Source: Acidobacteriota bacterium
GTDB lineage: Bacteria > Acidobacteriota > Terriglobia > Acidiferrales > UBA7541
Direction: 5' to 3'
NCBI GenBank assembly: GCA_003223255.1
Contig: QHYJ01000072.1
Location: 17,300-81,299 of the forward strand
DNA length: 64,000 nt
A program made the position numbers and the translations under genes. The notes under the pieces are model-generated. The model was not told where the DNA came from and ran no database searches. It was given only the letters and a program-made list of their open reading frames with translations. How positions within the stretch are numbered: position 1 is the first letter of the stretch; each line of letters opens with the position of its first letter. Shown one piece after another: positions 45,323-53,546 of the stretch.

Positions 45323-46444
45323 ATGTCAGCCCAATTTCGCGCCGATCACGTGGGAAGCTTTTTGCGGCCCGCGGAACTGCTCGAAGCCCGGAACAATACG
45401 CCACTAGATGCAGAGCAGTTGCGCAGCCTTGAGGATATGCACATACAGCGCGTCCTCGACAAACAGAAAGAGCTAGGCTTTGCGCTTGCCACGGATGGCG
45501 AACTGCGCCGGCGCAATTTTATGAGTGATTTTACCGACGCTGTGGAAGGCTTCGATATGAGCGATGCGGTGCCAAGAGAGTGGAAAGCTGGGGAAAAGGA
45601 AGCCGCTCCGGTCGCGAGCGTGACAGGCATTGTAACCAGGAAGCTGCGCCAAACCCGGCCGCTCACCGGACATGAGCTGCCTTTCCTGAAAAAGAACTGC
45701 ACGGCAGCCATCAAGATGACTCTTCCGAGCGCGACGCAATTCCCGGCCATCTCGTTCAAATCCGGCGTCACCGACAAAGTCTACAAAAATCATTCCGAGC
45801 TGCTCTGGGACATCGTGGAAATCATGAAGAACGATCTTTCCAAGCTGTCTTCAGAAGGCGTGAGCTACATTCAGATTGATGCGCCGCGCTACAGCTATTA
45901 CATGGATCCCAAATGGCGCGAGTGGATTCGCACGGAACTAAAGATGAACCCGGAAGCGGCTCTCGACGAAGCGATCAAAGCCGATAACGCCTGCTTCAAG
46001 GCCGCGCGGCGTCCAGGCGTAATGCTCGCTATTCATCTCTGCCGTGGCAACAATCGCAGCCATTGGTACGCGGAAGGCGGCTACGATGCAATTGCGGAGA
46101 AAATGTTTGGAACGCTCGAGGTCGACCGTTTCCTGCTCGAGTATGATGATGAACGTTCTGGCACTTTTGCGCCGCTGCGGTTCATCCCCAAAGGAAAGAC
46201 GGTTGTACTGGGGTTGGTGAGCTCAAAGGTTCCACAAATGGAAGATCCCAACGTGCTGGAAAAGCGCATCCAGGAAGCCGCGCAGCATGTTCCGCTGGAG
46301 AATTTGGCGCTGAGCCCGCAGTGCGGCTTTGCTTCCACGGCGGAAGGAAACTTGATCAGCGAAGATCGCCAATGGGCGAAGTTGAAGTTGGTTGTGAACA
46401 CGGCACGCCGCGTTTGGGGCGGAGCAGCCGTCGTAAGCGCCTGA
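45323..46444 (+). CDS. Short (core) MetE-like cobalamin-independent methyltransferase 1
   Basis: This is a 373-residue protein corresponding to the C-terminal catalytic barrel of MetE. It has VGSFLRPAELLEAR and ATDGELRRRNFMSDF, and the zinc ligands His and Cys in IHLCRGNN and Cys in LSPQCGFAS. The N-terminal domain of full-length MetE is absent. A GGAGGTGA precedes the ATG. In this island it could accept methyl groups from methyl-folate or a methyl-carrier made during O-demethylation, or make methionine. The true acceptor and donor are unknown. Confidence 0.8.
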   Translation: MSAQFRADHVGSFLRPAELLEARNNTPLDAEQLRSLEDMHIQRVLDKQKELGFALATDGELRRRNFMSDFTDAVEGFDMSDAVPREWKAGEKEAAPVASVTGIVTRKLRQTRPLTGHELPFLKKNCTAAIKMTLPSATQFPAISFKSGVTDKVYKNHSELLWDIVEIMKNDLSKLSSEGVSYIQIDAPRYSYYMDPKWREWIRTELKMNPEAALDEAIKADNACFKAARRPGVMLAIHLCRGNNRSHWYAEGGYDAIAEKMFGTLEVDRFLLEYDDERSGTFAPLRFIPKGKTVVLGLVSSKVPQMEDPNVLEKRIQEAAQHVPLENLALSPQCGFASTAEGNLISEDRQWAKLKLVVNTARRVWGGAAVVSA

Positions 46445-46493
46445 CTTATCCAGGCTCTGTCATGAAATCTGCCTTGCGCGGCGCGGACACGCT

Positions 46494-47069
46494 TCAGAGG
46501 CCGATGTCAAAAAAGACGGTTTCGTCAGGTCCTTGCAGAATGACGTTCCATTCAAGCGTGCCGATCTGATTTACGTTTTTTTTTGCGATCAGCGTCGCGC
46601 GTCGCTCCCGCTCAACGAGATTCAAGACAAATTCGCCCGCGTTGGCGGGCTCGTCGGGAAAATAAATGCGCGTCACCAAACGGCGCAACAGTCCGCGCAT
46701 AAATACGGAAACTGCAATGTGCGGAGCTTGCGGATTTCCGTTCGGTCCCGGAACGGCACCGGGTTTAATCGTGGTAAAAGAAAATTTCCCGCGCTCATCA
46801 ACGGGAATTCTTCCGAAGCCCTGGAAGCCAGGCTCCAGCGGCTTCTTTTGGTCGTCCTCGGGGTGCGCATATTTTCCGTGACTGTTCGCTTGCCAGATCT
46901 CGATCATGGCGTCTGACACCGGTTTGCGGTCGCCATCGAGCACACGACCAGCGATGGTAATCCGCTCTCCGGAAACTCCCGGCCCCACAAGATCCACTTT
47001 TTTCAGCCGTGTGAGGCCGATGGAGAAATAAGGTCCCACAGTTTGCGATGTGGTGGCTTGCACGCTCAC
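46494..47069 (-). CDS. pcaG: Protocatechuate 3,4-dioxygenase alpha subunit
   Basis: This is a 191-residue protein of the intradiol dioxygenase family: TVGPYFSIGL, GERITIAGRVLDGDRKPV and IEIWQANSHGKYAHP, then NGNPQAPHIAVSVFMRGL. As in other alpha subunits, the full set of iron ligands is not kept. It follows pcaH by 1 base. The alpha-beta unit cleaves protocatechuate to 3-carboxy-cis,cis-muconate, the PcaB substrate. Confidence 0.92.
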   Translation of the reverse strand: MSVQATTSQTVGPYFSIGLTRLKKVDLVGPGVSGERITIAGRVLDGDRKPVSDAMIEIWQANSHGKYAHPEDDQKKPLEPGFQGFGRIPVDERGKFSFTTIKPGAVPGPNGNPQAPHIAVSVFMRGLLRRLVTRIYFPDEPANAGEFVLNLVERERRATLIAKKNVNQIGTLEWNVILQGPDETVFFDIGL

Positions 47070-47070
47070 G

Positions 47071-47775
47071 TTATTCCTCCCAGGGCGTGGCTTCCCGGCC
47101 GCTGAGAATAATGTCGAAACGATAGCCCAGGGCCCACTCCGGAATGGTGGTTTCCCAGTCGAACACGGAGATCAGCCGGTTGCGGGCTTTCTCGTCCGCT
47201 GTGCAGTTGAAAATGGGATCGTACGGAAGCAAGGGATCGCCGGGGAAAAACATTTGTGTGACCAAGCGCGCGGCGAAAGCCGGCCCGAAGACAGAAAAGT
47301 GAATGTGCGCGGGTCGCCAAGCGTTGTAGTGATTGCGCCACGGATACTCGCCTGGCCGAATCGTGACGAAGCGATAGCGCCCTTCCGAGTCGGTAAGAAC
47401 GTGGCCACAGCCGGTGAAGTTCGGATCCAGCGGAGCATCATGCTGATCGACTTTATGCAAATAGCGGCCCGCAGCATTGGCTTGCCAAATTTCTATAAGC
47501 GTTTGCGGGACGGGCCGCGCATTTTCATCGAGCACACGCCCGCTCACCACAATTCGTTCGCCGAGCGGTTCGCCCGCATGCTGCCGGGTTAAGTCACAAT
47601 CCTTAGGATCAACCGATTCGCTTCCAAATTGCGGGCCGGTTATTTCCGTGAGCGTGTGTGGGATGCGCACCAAAGGCCGAAGCGGAGCGCGTTTAATGGA
47701 CGAGACGTACGGGGGATGCAAGTGATTCGGTTGCGTTCCAGGGTAAGGCCGGCGATATCCCGCAATGTGCGTCAT
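47071..47775 (-). CDS. pcaH: Protocatechuate 3,4-dioxygenase beta subunit
   Basis: This is a 234-residue protein. The Fe(III) ligands Tyr105, Tyr144, His157 and His159 have the spacing of characterised PcaH proteins (39 and 13 residues, then H-x-H). They lie in NAAGRYLHK and GEYPWRNHYNAWRPAHIHF. The N-terminal region PYVSSIKRAPLRPL is typical. It is the catalytic subunit and the first gene of the leftward pair. Confidence 0.94.
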   Translation of the reverse strand: MTHIAGYRRPYPGTQPNHLHPPYVSSIKRAPLRPLVRIPHTLTEITGPQFGSESVDPKDCDLTRQHAGEPLGERIVVSGRVLDENARPVPQTLIEIWQANAAGRYLHKVDQHDAPLDPNFTGCGHVLTDSEGRYRFVTIRPGEYPWRNHYNAWRPAHIHFSVFGPAFAARLVTQMFFPGDPLLPYDPIFNCTADEKARNRLISVFDWETTIPEWALGYRFDIILSGREATPWEE

Positions 47776-48007
47776 TCGCTGCTCCGCAGGGCTGAATTCG
47801 GATTGCGATGGGTTCGTCTAGCTGCACCGTGCCAGCTCGCGCAACCTTCCGCCCCGCGACGCGCAATCTAACCCTCACATAAATTCCTGTCAAGGCGACG
47901 TATGCATTCGTTATGTCCATCAAAGGGGCGATTCCCTCAATGATACCTTCGCTGTAAACGATTCCACTGAGCGTCAAAAGAAATGGGCGCTCTCTTGTAG
48001 GGAAACG

Positions 48008-48343
48008 TCAAGGGCGCTGATTCCCATTGGCGCAGTAACGCGCGCGATGTTTTTTGCCCCACGCGGACATGAGGCGAAGGATGGGGCGAAGGCTTTGGCC
48101 ATGTTTGGTGAGGGAATACTCGACGCGGGGCGGCACTTCGGCGTAGACCTTGCGGCGGACGATGTCGTCGCGCTCGAGCTCACGAAGCTGCTGGGTCAAC
48201 ATTTTCTTCGTGGGCCCGGCGAGAAACCGCTGCAGCTCGCTGAAACGGCAGACGCGCCGCTCCAGGTAGAACAAGATGGAGGGTTTCCATTTGCCCCCAA
48301 TGACGTGCGTGGTGAGAGTTACGGGGCAATTCTTGGAATCCAT
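48008..48343 (-). CDS. HxlR-family regulator
   Basis: This is a 111-residue winged helix of the HxlR type. Cys6 lies in NCPV. GGKWKPSILFYLERRVCRFSELQR follows, then KKMLTQQLRELERDDIVRRKVYAEVPPRVEYSLTKHG. A cysteine near the N-terminus is used as a redox or electrophile sensor in some relatives. It is divergent to the reductase gene at 48473 and shares the intergenic region with the operator at 48365-48412, so autoregulation is likely. The 232 bases between pcaH and this gene hold nothing I could assign. Confidence 0.88.
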   Translation of the reverse strand: MDSKNCPVTLTTHVIGGKWKPSILFYLERRVCRFSELQRFLAGPTKKMLTQQLRELERDDIVRRKVYAEVPPRVEYSLTKHGQSLRPILRLMSAWGKKHRARYCANGNQRP

Positions 48344-48364
48344 ATCGTGCCACTCCTGTACCTT

Positions 48365-48412
48365 GGTACCGATAAGGTGCCTACTGGCAAAAAAGAGACT
48401 TTAGCCTAAAAT
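48365..48412 (+). promoter_or_regulatory. Promoter and operator, copy 1 (HxlR-type candidate)
   Basis: GGTACC at 48365-48370 is followed 12 bases after its start by GTGCCTACTGGCAAAAAA (from 48377), which contains TGCC-TACT-GGCA. CTGGCA (48384-48389) and TAAAAT (48407-48412) are 17 bases apart and look like -35 and -10 boxes. The same layout is repeated at 57600-57647. Confidence 0.68.
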
Positions 48413-48472
48413 CGCCTGGCTATCCAGGGTGTCATGAACCGTCAAGGAGATCCGTGCGAGGAAACGGCGCAA

Positions 48473-49582
48473 ATGTGTAAAAGACCCGTGGTTGTTTGTG
48501 GCGCGAGCGGTTTTTCCGGCCGGCTGATTGCGGAGTTCCTTCGGGAGTACAACGTGCCCTTTATTGCCGCGGGCCGGAATCAGAAAAAAGTTCAAGAAGT
48601 GTTGAGCCGCGTGCCCGGGATCGAGACGGCAGACTACGAAGTCGCGGAAGTTCAGGGAACGGTCGAGGAACTGACAAAACTTTTCAGCGGGTCGAAGGTG
48701 GTATGCAACACCGTCGGCCCGCTCATTTACTATGGACTACCGGTAATTGAGGCCAGCTTGCGAGCCGGGTGCCATTACCTGGACATTAGCGGGGAACAAA
48801 CGTGGGTCCGGCAGGTAGCGGAGAATTGGGGCGCGAAGTTCGCCGAGAAGGGGCTGGTTGCTGCGCCGGCGACTGCGTATATGTCTTCGGCGAGCGATAT
48901 CGCGGTGCGTCTTTGCCTGGAGGTAGGAGGCATCGACACACTGGAAATTCTGTCGATGTTCAAGGGCATACCGACATCTGGCTCGACGCAGACGATTTTC
49001 GCGGGTATTTCCACGGAAGCGTATTATTTGGAGCAAAATCAGTACAAGCCGTGGCCGCGAGCAAAAGCCTATGAGGTGGTTGCGCCGAGCTGCATCCAGA
49101 CGCAACTTGCGCTTCCATGGGGTGGTTTCCCGCATCCCGTCTGGTTCAAGAATGATCCCCAGGTGGCAAATGTAAGAACGCTTGGAGGGCTGCTGGACCG
49201 GCAGATCATGGAAACGGTGGCGGCGACGGAAAAACATTTTGAAGAGAATATCCGGCCTTTGCCCAAACAGGAGCAAGAAAGACGCCTCTCGGAAATGGCC
49301 AGCTCCGTGCAGCCGGGCACGCCGCCCCGCGAAAACACCAAGTTGCACCGTACGATCGACGTGGTTTTGGGGCGCGGGAGCATGAAGTTCACACAGTGCA
49401 CCATGTTTGGAACCTGCGCCTACCGGCAAACGGGATTAGTGCAGGCGTTTGCGGCGCACCATCTGGCTTACGCCCCGCCGCGCAAGATTGGATTTGCTTC
49501 GCCGTGCGAAGCCTTCGGCCATCGAGAGCTTCTTCAAGCGCTCGAGAATCATGGCCTCTCGCGCGCACAGTTCAGTTCATAG
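48473..49582 (+). CDS. Saccharopine-dehydrogenase-like NAD(P) reductase
   Basis: This is about a 369-residue protein. It has a Rossmann start RPVVVCGASGFSGRLIAEFL, then NTVGPLIYYGLPVIEASLRAGCHYLDISGE, which identifies the saccharopine dehydrogenase / trans-acting enoyl reductase superfamily. The start is uncertain: ATG at 48473 matches the domain start, and ATG at 48434 adds 13 residues. As first gene of the HxlR-linked operon it may reduce an aromatic or side-chain intermediate. No specific substrate can be read. Confidence 0.78.
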   Translation: MCKRPVVVCGASGFSGRLIAEFLREYNVPFIAAGRNQKKVQEVLSRVPGIETADYEVAEVQGTVEELTKLFSGSKVVCNTVGPLIYYGLPVIEASLRAGCHYLDISGEQTWVRQVAENWGAKFAEKGLVAAPATAYMSSASDIAVRLCLEVGGIDTLEILSMFKGIPTSGSTQTIFAGISTEAYYLEQNQYKPWPRAKAYEVVAPSCIQTQLALPWGGFPHPVWFKNDPQVANVRTLGGLLDRQIMETVAATEKHFEENIRPLPKQEQERRLSEMASSVQPGTPPRENTKLHRTIDVVLGRGSMKFTQCTMFGTCAYRQTGLVQAFAAHHLAYAPPRKIGFASPCEAFGHRELLQALENHGLSRAQFSS

Positions 49583-49595
49583 AAGGCGGGAATCG

Positions 49596-51164
49596 ATGCG
49601 CGCCATCGATTATTTCGACAAGGGTGCGGAAGCATTTCCCGACCGCGTGGCCATCATCGATCGCGCTACGCAATACACCTACCGCCAAATGCGAGAGGCC
49701 AGTCATAAGATCGCGCGCGCGATGTGGGCCCGCGGACTACGCGGCGAGGGGCGTGCTGCGATCTTTTCCGCGAACGACGCAAGGATCCTGCTTTGCATGG
49801 TGGGCATTATGCGGGCCGGTGGCGTGTGGGTGCCCATCAACTTCCGGAACGCGCTAGACGCGAATGTGCAGTTTCTGAACTATTCGAGCACATCCTGGCT
49901 TTTCTACCACAGCGCGTTTCGCGAGCAAGTGCGGGAGATGAAGGCGCAAGTGCCTTCCCTGCGACATTTTGTTTGTTTGGACGCGGACATCGACGGCGAC
50001 ACGTCCCTCGATTCCTTCATGCAGCAAGGCCTGGAGGGCGAAGAGATCGAGTGGGGCGACGCGCACGGAAATCTGGAACGTTTTGTGGGACTCGTGCCCA
50101 CGGGAGGGACTACTGGACCTGCGAAAGGTGTGATGGTTACAAGTCTCTCCTGGGGCACGATGGTCGAGACCGCCAACCTGTGTTTGCGTTGCGAGGACGT
50201 TCTGCCGGTTTGCCTCAGCACTGCGCCGCTTTCACACGCCGCCGGAGTCGTGGCCTTTGCGATGTTTCCGTTGGGAGCAACCAATGTGGTCATGCCCGGC
50301 TTTGACGCCCTGGAAGTTTTGCAGAATATCGAGCGCTATCGCGTGACGCACATTTTTTTGCCTCCCACGGCGCTCTACATGATGCTCGAACATCCGCAAG
50401 CGAGCGAATTCGACTATTCCAGCCTGAGAAGGATGCTGCTCGCAGCCGCGCCCGTGTCGCCAGACAAATTGAAGAAAGCTGTGGAAGTTTTTGGCCCGTG
50501 CGTCTGCCAGTCGTATGGGCAAACGGAAGCGCCCATGTACCTGACGTACCTGGACACCAAGACGGTAGCCGCCGCCGCAGCCGGAGACCATCCCGAGCGC
50601 TTGCGGAGCTGCGGCAAGGCCACTCCGGCGGTGCGGCTGGCGATTATGGATGACCATGGCAAGCTCCTGCCGCCGCACCAGACCGGTGAAATTGTGGCGC
50701 GCGGACCTCTGGTGTCCGGTGGCTACTACAATTTGCCGGAAGCGACGGCAGAAATTCGCGCGTTTGGCTGGCATCACACCGGTGACGTGGGCTATCGTGA
50801 CGAGGACGGATTTTTCTACATCGTTGACCGTAAAAAGGACATGATCATTACCGGCGGCTTCAATGTGTATTGCGCGGAAGTGGAAGCTTGCGTGATGGAA
50901 CTGCCGCAAGTGCGTGAATGCGCCGTGATCGGCGTGCCCGATGAAAAATGGGGCGAAGCGGTGAAGGCCATAGTTGTGCTTCGGGATCAAGAGGCGGCGG
51001 GGAAAGACGCCATCATCGCGCACTGCAAAGTGCGGCTGGGTAGCGTGAAGGTGCCAAAGTCGGTAGAATTTTGGCGCGAGATTCCCAAGACGCCTGCGGG
51101 CAAGACCGACAAGAAGGCCATTCGAAAGCCATACTGGGCGAAGGCGGATCGTGCGGTTCATTGA
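49596..51164 (+). CDS. Acyl/aryl-CoA ligase
   Basis: This is about a 522-residue adenylate-forming enzyme: LVPTGGTTGPAKGVMVT (P-loop), SYGQTEAPMYL, HHTGDVGYRDEDGFFYIVDRKKDMIITGG, and the C-terminal lysine region KTPAGKTDKKAIRK. The start at 49596 is set by the domain (AIDYFDKGAEAFPDR). Substrate is unknown. Its neighbours encode a lipoyl carrier and E1 proteins, so it may supply or use a CoA ester in an oxidative step. Confidence 0.88.
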   Translation: MRAIDYFDKGAEAFPDRVAIIDRATQYTYRQMREASHKIARAMWARGLRGEGRAAIFSANDARILLCMVGIMRAGGVWVPINFRNALDANVQFLNYSSTSWLFYHSAFREQVREMKAQVPSLRHFVCLDADIDGDTSLDSFMQQGLEGEEIEWGDAHGNLERFVGLVPTGGTTGPAKGVMVTSLSWGTMVETANLCLRCEDVLPVCLSTAPLSHAAGVVAFAMFPLGATNVVMPGFDALEVLQNIERYRVTHIFLPPTALYMMLEHPQASEFDYSSLRRMLLAAAPVSPDKLKKAVEVFGPCVCQSYGQTEAPMYLTYLDTKTVAAAAAGDHPERLRSCGKATPAVRLAIMDDHGKLLPPHQTGEIVARGPLVSGGYYNLPEATAEIRAFGWHHTGDVGYRDEDGFFYIVDRKKDMIITGGFNVYCAEVEACVMELPQVRECAVIGVPDEKWGEAVKAIVVLRDQEAAGKDAIIAHCKVRLGSVKVPKSVEFWREIPKTPAGKTDKKAIRKPYWAKADRAVH

Positions 51165-51463
51165 CGAAATGCAACGGAGCTTTCGAGGAGAGCACTGACA
51201 TCGTAACCATCCTGCGAGTACCGAAATCCGGCGGCATCCCAACCACCAAAGCGCGCGTGGTGCGCTGGTTCAAGAAAGAGGGCAGTAAGGTGAGACAGGG
51301 CGAACCAATTGTGGAGCTAGAGACGGACAAAGTGAATTACGAGCTGAATTCCCCGGTGGCCGGGGTAATCTTGAAAATTATCGCGCGTGCGGACGCCGAA
51401 GTTCCCGTCGGCGATCCGCTAGCTTGCATCGGGGAACGAGGAGAAACATTGTCTGAACTTTGA
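51161..51463 (+). CDS. Stand-alone lipoyl-domain protein
   Basis: This is at most 100 residues, almost all lipoyl domain: ILRVPKSGGIPTTKARVVRWF, then VELETDKVNYEL with the lipoylated lysine in D-K-V. There is no subunit-binding or acyltransferase domain, so it is not a complete E2. A TTG at 51161 overlaps the CoA ligase stop (TTGA). An alternative start at ATC (about 51200), just before the domain, would follow GAGGAG by 9 bases. It precedes the E1 alpha gene by 17 bases and should carry acyl or C1 units for that enzyme. Confidence 0.82.
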   Translation: MTKCNGAFEESTDIVTILRVPKSGGIPTTKARVVRWFKKEGSKVRQGEPIVELETDKVNYELNSPVAGVILKIIARADAEVPVGDPLACIGERGETLSEL

Positions 51464-51480
51464 GGCAAGGGGAGTTCGCG

Positions 51481-52512
51481 ATGGCAAAGAAAAAGGGGCT
51501 GACGGCGGACCGCTTGATCTGGATGTACACACAGATGGTGCGGATTCGAGAGTTCGAGAGCCGCGTCAAGCGAACGTTCGTCGAGCATCCCGGCGTGATC
51601 CGCGGTCACACGCATCTTGGCGATGGCGCGGAGGCCACGATTGTCGGCGCACTGGCCACTCGACAAGACGACGATTTGGCGATGCCCAGCTATCGTTGTC
51701 ACGGGTATCCGCTGGTGCTTGGCACCCCGCCCCGAAAAATGATGGCGGAAATTTACGGACGGAAAGACGGGCTGTGCGGAGGTTTTGGCGGGTCGATGCA
51801 TCTGGCCGACCCCGAGCATCACTTCCCCGGCACGTCAGGAATCATCGGTCAGGCCATCACTCACGCGACCGGCGCGGCGCTCACGGCGCAAGTAAAAGAC
51901 ACGGGCCAGGTAATCTACTGCTTTTTTGGAGACGGCGCCACGAAGCAGGGCGCGTTCTTCGAATCGCTGAATCTTGGCGCAGTGTGGAAGCTGCCGATCG
52001 TCTACATTTTGGAAAACAACTATTACCAGGCCTATACGCACGTCAGCCTGGAGGACGCCAATTACATCGCGGGCGATCCGCTGTCGAAGAAAGCGCAGGC
52101 CTTCAGTATCCCCGGAGTAACAGTAGACGGTACCGATCCACTGAAAGTGTATGCGACTGTCCAGAAGGCCGTGGAACGGGCAAGAAGCGAAAAGGGGCCG
52201 AGTCTGATTGAGGCGAAATTCCATCGCTTGAGCGCACATGGCAACGCCATTACCGTGCCGCCTGTGCCCACGCAATTCCCGGAACATGAAGCCGTGGAAG
52301 TGTACGGGAAGAAGGCGGAGTTCGCGGCCGCAATAAAAAATGACCCGATTCCAAAATTTCGCGCGTCGTTGCTGCGGAAGAGAATTCTTACTAAAGAAGA
52401 CGCGCAACGCATCGAGGAAAAAGCGCGGGCAGAAATGGAAGATGCGGTGCAATTTGCCTTAGCAAGCCCGCTTCCCGCCGAAGCGGAAGCGGTCAAGCAC
52501 GTCTACGCGTAG
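51481..52512 (+). CDS. Thiamine-diphosphate dehydrogenase E1 alpha subunit
   Basis: This is a 343-residue protein with RGHTHLGDGAEATIVGAL and the ThDP/Mg motif GDGATKQGAFFESLNLGAVWKLPIVYILENN. It belongs to the pyruvate/acetoin/branched-chain E1 alpha group. GGGGAG lies 6 bases before the ATG at 51481. It pairs with the E1 beta gene 10 bases downstream. The 2-oxo acid is not known. Confidence 0.9.
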   Translation: MAKKKGLTADRLIWMYTQMVRIREFESRVKRTFVEHPGVIRGHTHLGDGAEATIVGALATRQDDDLAMPSYRCHGYPLVLGTPPRKMMAEIYGRKDGLCGGFGGSMHLADPEHHFPGTSGIIGQAITHATGAALTAQVKDTGQVIYCFFGDGATKQGAFFESLNLGAVWKLPIVYILENNYYQAYTHVSLEDANYIAGDPLSKKAQAFSIPGVTVDGTDPLKVYATVQKAVERARSEKGPSLIEAKFHRLSAHGNAITVPPVPTQFPEHEAVEVYGKKAEFAAAIKNDPIPKFRASLLRKRILTKEDAQRIEEKARAEMEDAVQFALASPLPAEAEAVKHVYA

Positions 52513-52522
52513 GAGGGTGTTC

Positions 52523-53503
52523 ATGGCGCGCGAAATGATGTACGGCGAAGCGATTGCGGCGGCCATTGCCGAGGAAATGGAGCGTGATTCCAACGTGGTG
52601 TTTTACGGGCAAAACCTGGCGATGACCGAACGCGACCCTTTTTTGAGAAGGTTCGGCAAGAAGCGCGTTCGAATCGCGCCCATTTCGGAGACCGCGGAGA
52701 TGGGTGTAGCCGTGGGCGCGGCCATCACCGGGCTGCGCCCAATCGTCGAGTTGTGGATGAGTGAATTCATGCTTGTGGCCTTCGACGAGCTAATCAACGA
52801 GGCGCCGCGGCTTCGCTATATGTCCGGCGGGCAGGTGAAGGTGCCCCTAGTGTTCAAGGCAGGCTACGGGTTCGCGGCAGGCTGGGCGGGGCAACATTCG
52901 AACTGCGTGTACCACGCGATGATGGGGATTCCCGGATTGAAGATTGCGCTGCCTTCCACGGCGGCGGATGCAAAAGGATTGATGGCTGCAGCGATTCGCG
53001 ACGACAATCCCGTCGTGTATCTCCACCATTACATGCTCACGCTGGACAAGGGGCCGGTTCCGGAAGGCGAGCACCTCGTGCCATTCGGCGTGGCCGACGT
53101 GAAGCGCGAGGGCTCGGATGTCACCATCGTGGCGACCGGCTGGATGGTGAAGAAGTCCCTCGCGGCCGCAGAATTGCTCGCCAAAGAGGGCATCAGCGCC
53201 GAAGTCGTGGACCCACGCACACTTACGCCCTTGGATGTCGGGACAATCTTAAAATCGGTCAAGAAAACGGGGCGGCTGGTGCTGGTGGATCAGGGTACGC
53301 GGCATGCTTCAGCCGCAGCCATCATTGCAGCGGAAATAGCCGAGCACCGCGGAAATGCCTTGAAGGCGCCCGTGAAGATGGTCACTGCGCTCGACACGTC
53401 GATTCCGTTCAGCGAGCCCCTTGAGAATTATGTGCTGCCCAATGAAGAGAAAATTGTGGCCGCGGTGAAATCCGTGCTCGCGCAGCAGCTGGCAGCGGTA
53501 TAG
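52523..53503 (+). CDS. Thiamine-diphosphate dehydrogenase E1 beta subunit
   Basis: This is a 326-residue transketolase-like protein: MYGEAIAAAIAEEMERDSNVVFYGQ, PISETAEMGVAVGAAITGLRPIVELWMSEF and AGWAGQHSNCVYHAMMGIPGLKI. AGGAGG precedes the ATG at 52523. With E1 alpha it forms the decarboxylating heterotetramer. No catalytic E2 or dihydrolipoyl dehydrogenase gene is present in the window. Confidence 0.9.
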   Translation: MAREMMYGEAIAAAIAEEMERDSNVVFYGQNLAMTERDPFLRRFGKKRVRIAPISETAEMGVAVGAAITGLRPIVELWMSEFMLVAFDELINEAPRLRYMSGGQVKVPLVFKAGYGFAAGWAGQHSNCVYHAMMGIPGLKIALPSTAADAKGLMAAAIRDDNPVVYLHHYMLTLDKGPVPEGEHLVPFGVADVKREGSDVTIVATGWMVKKSLAAAELLAKEGISAEVVDPRTLTPLDVGTILKSVKKTGRLVLVDQGTRHASAAAIIAAEIAEHRGNALKAPVKMVTALDTSIPFSEPLENYVLPNEEKIVAAVKSVLAQQLAAV

Positions 53504-53546
53504 CGGAGGCGTTCCCGCGGCCGGGAGGTGAAAGCGTGCGCGCGGC

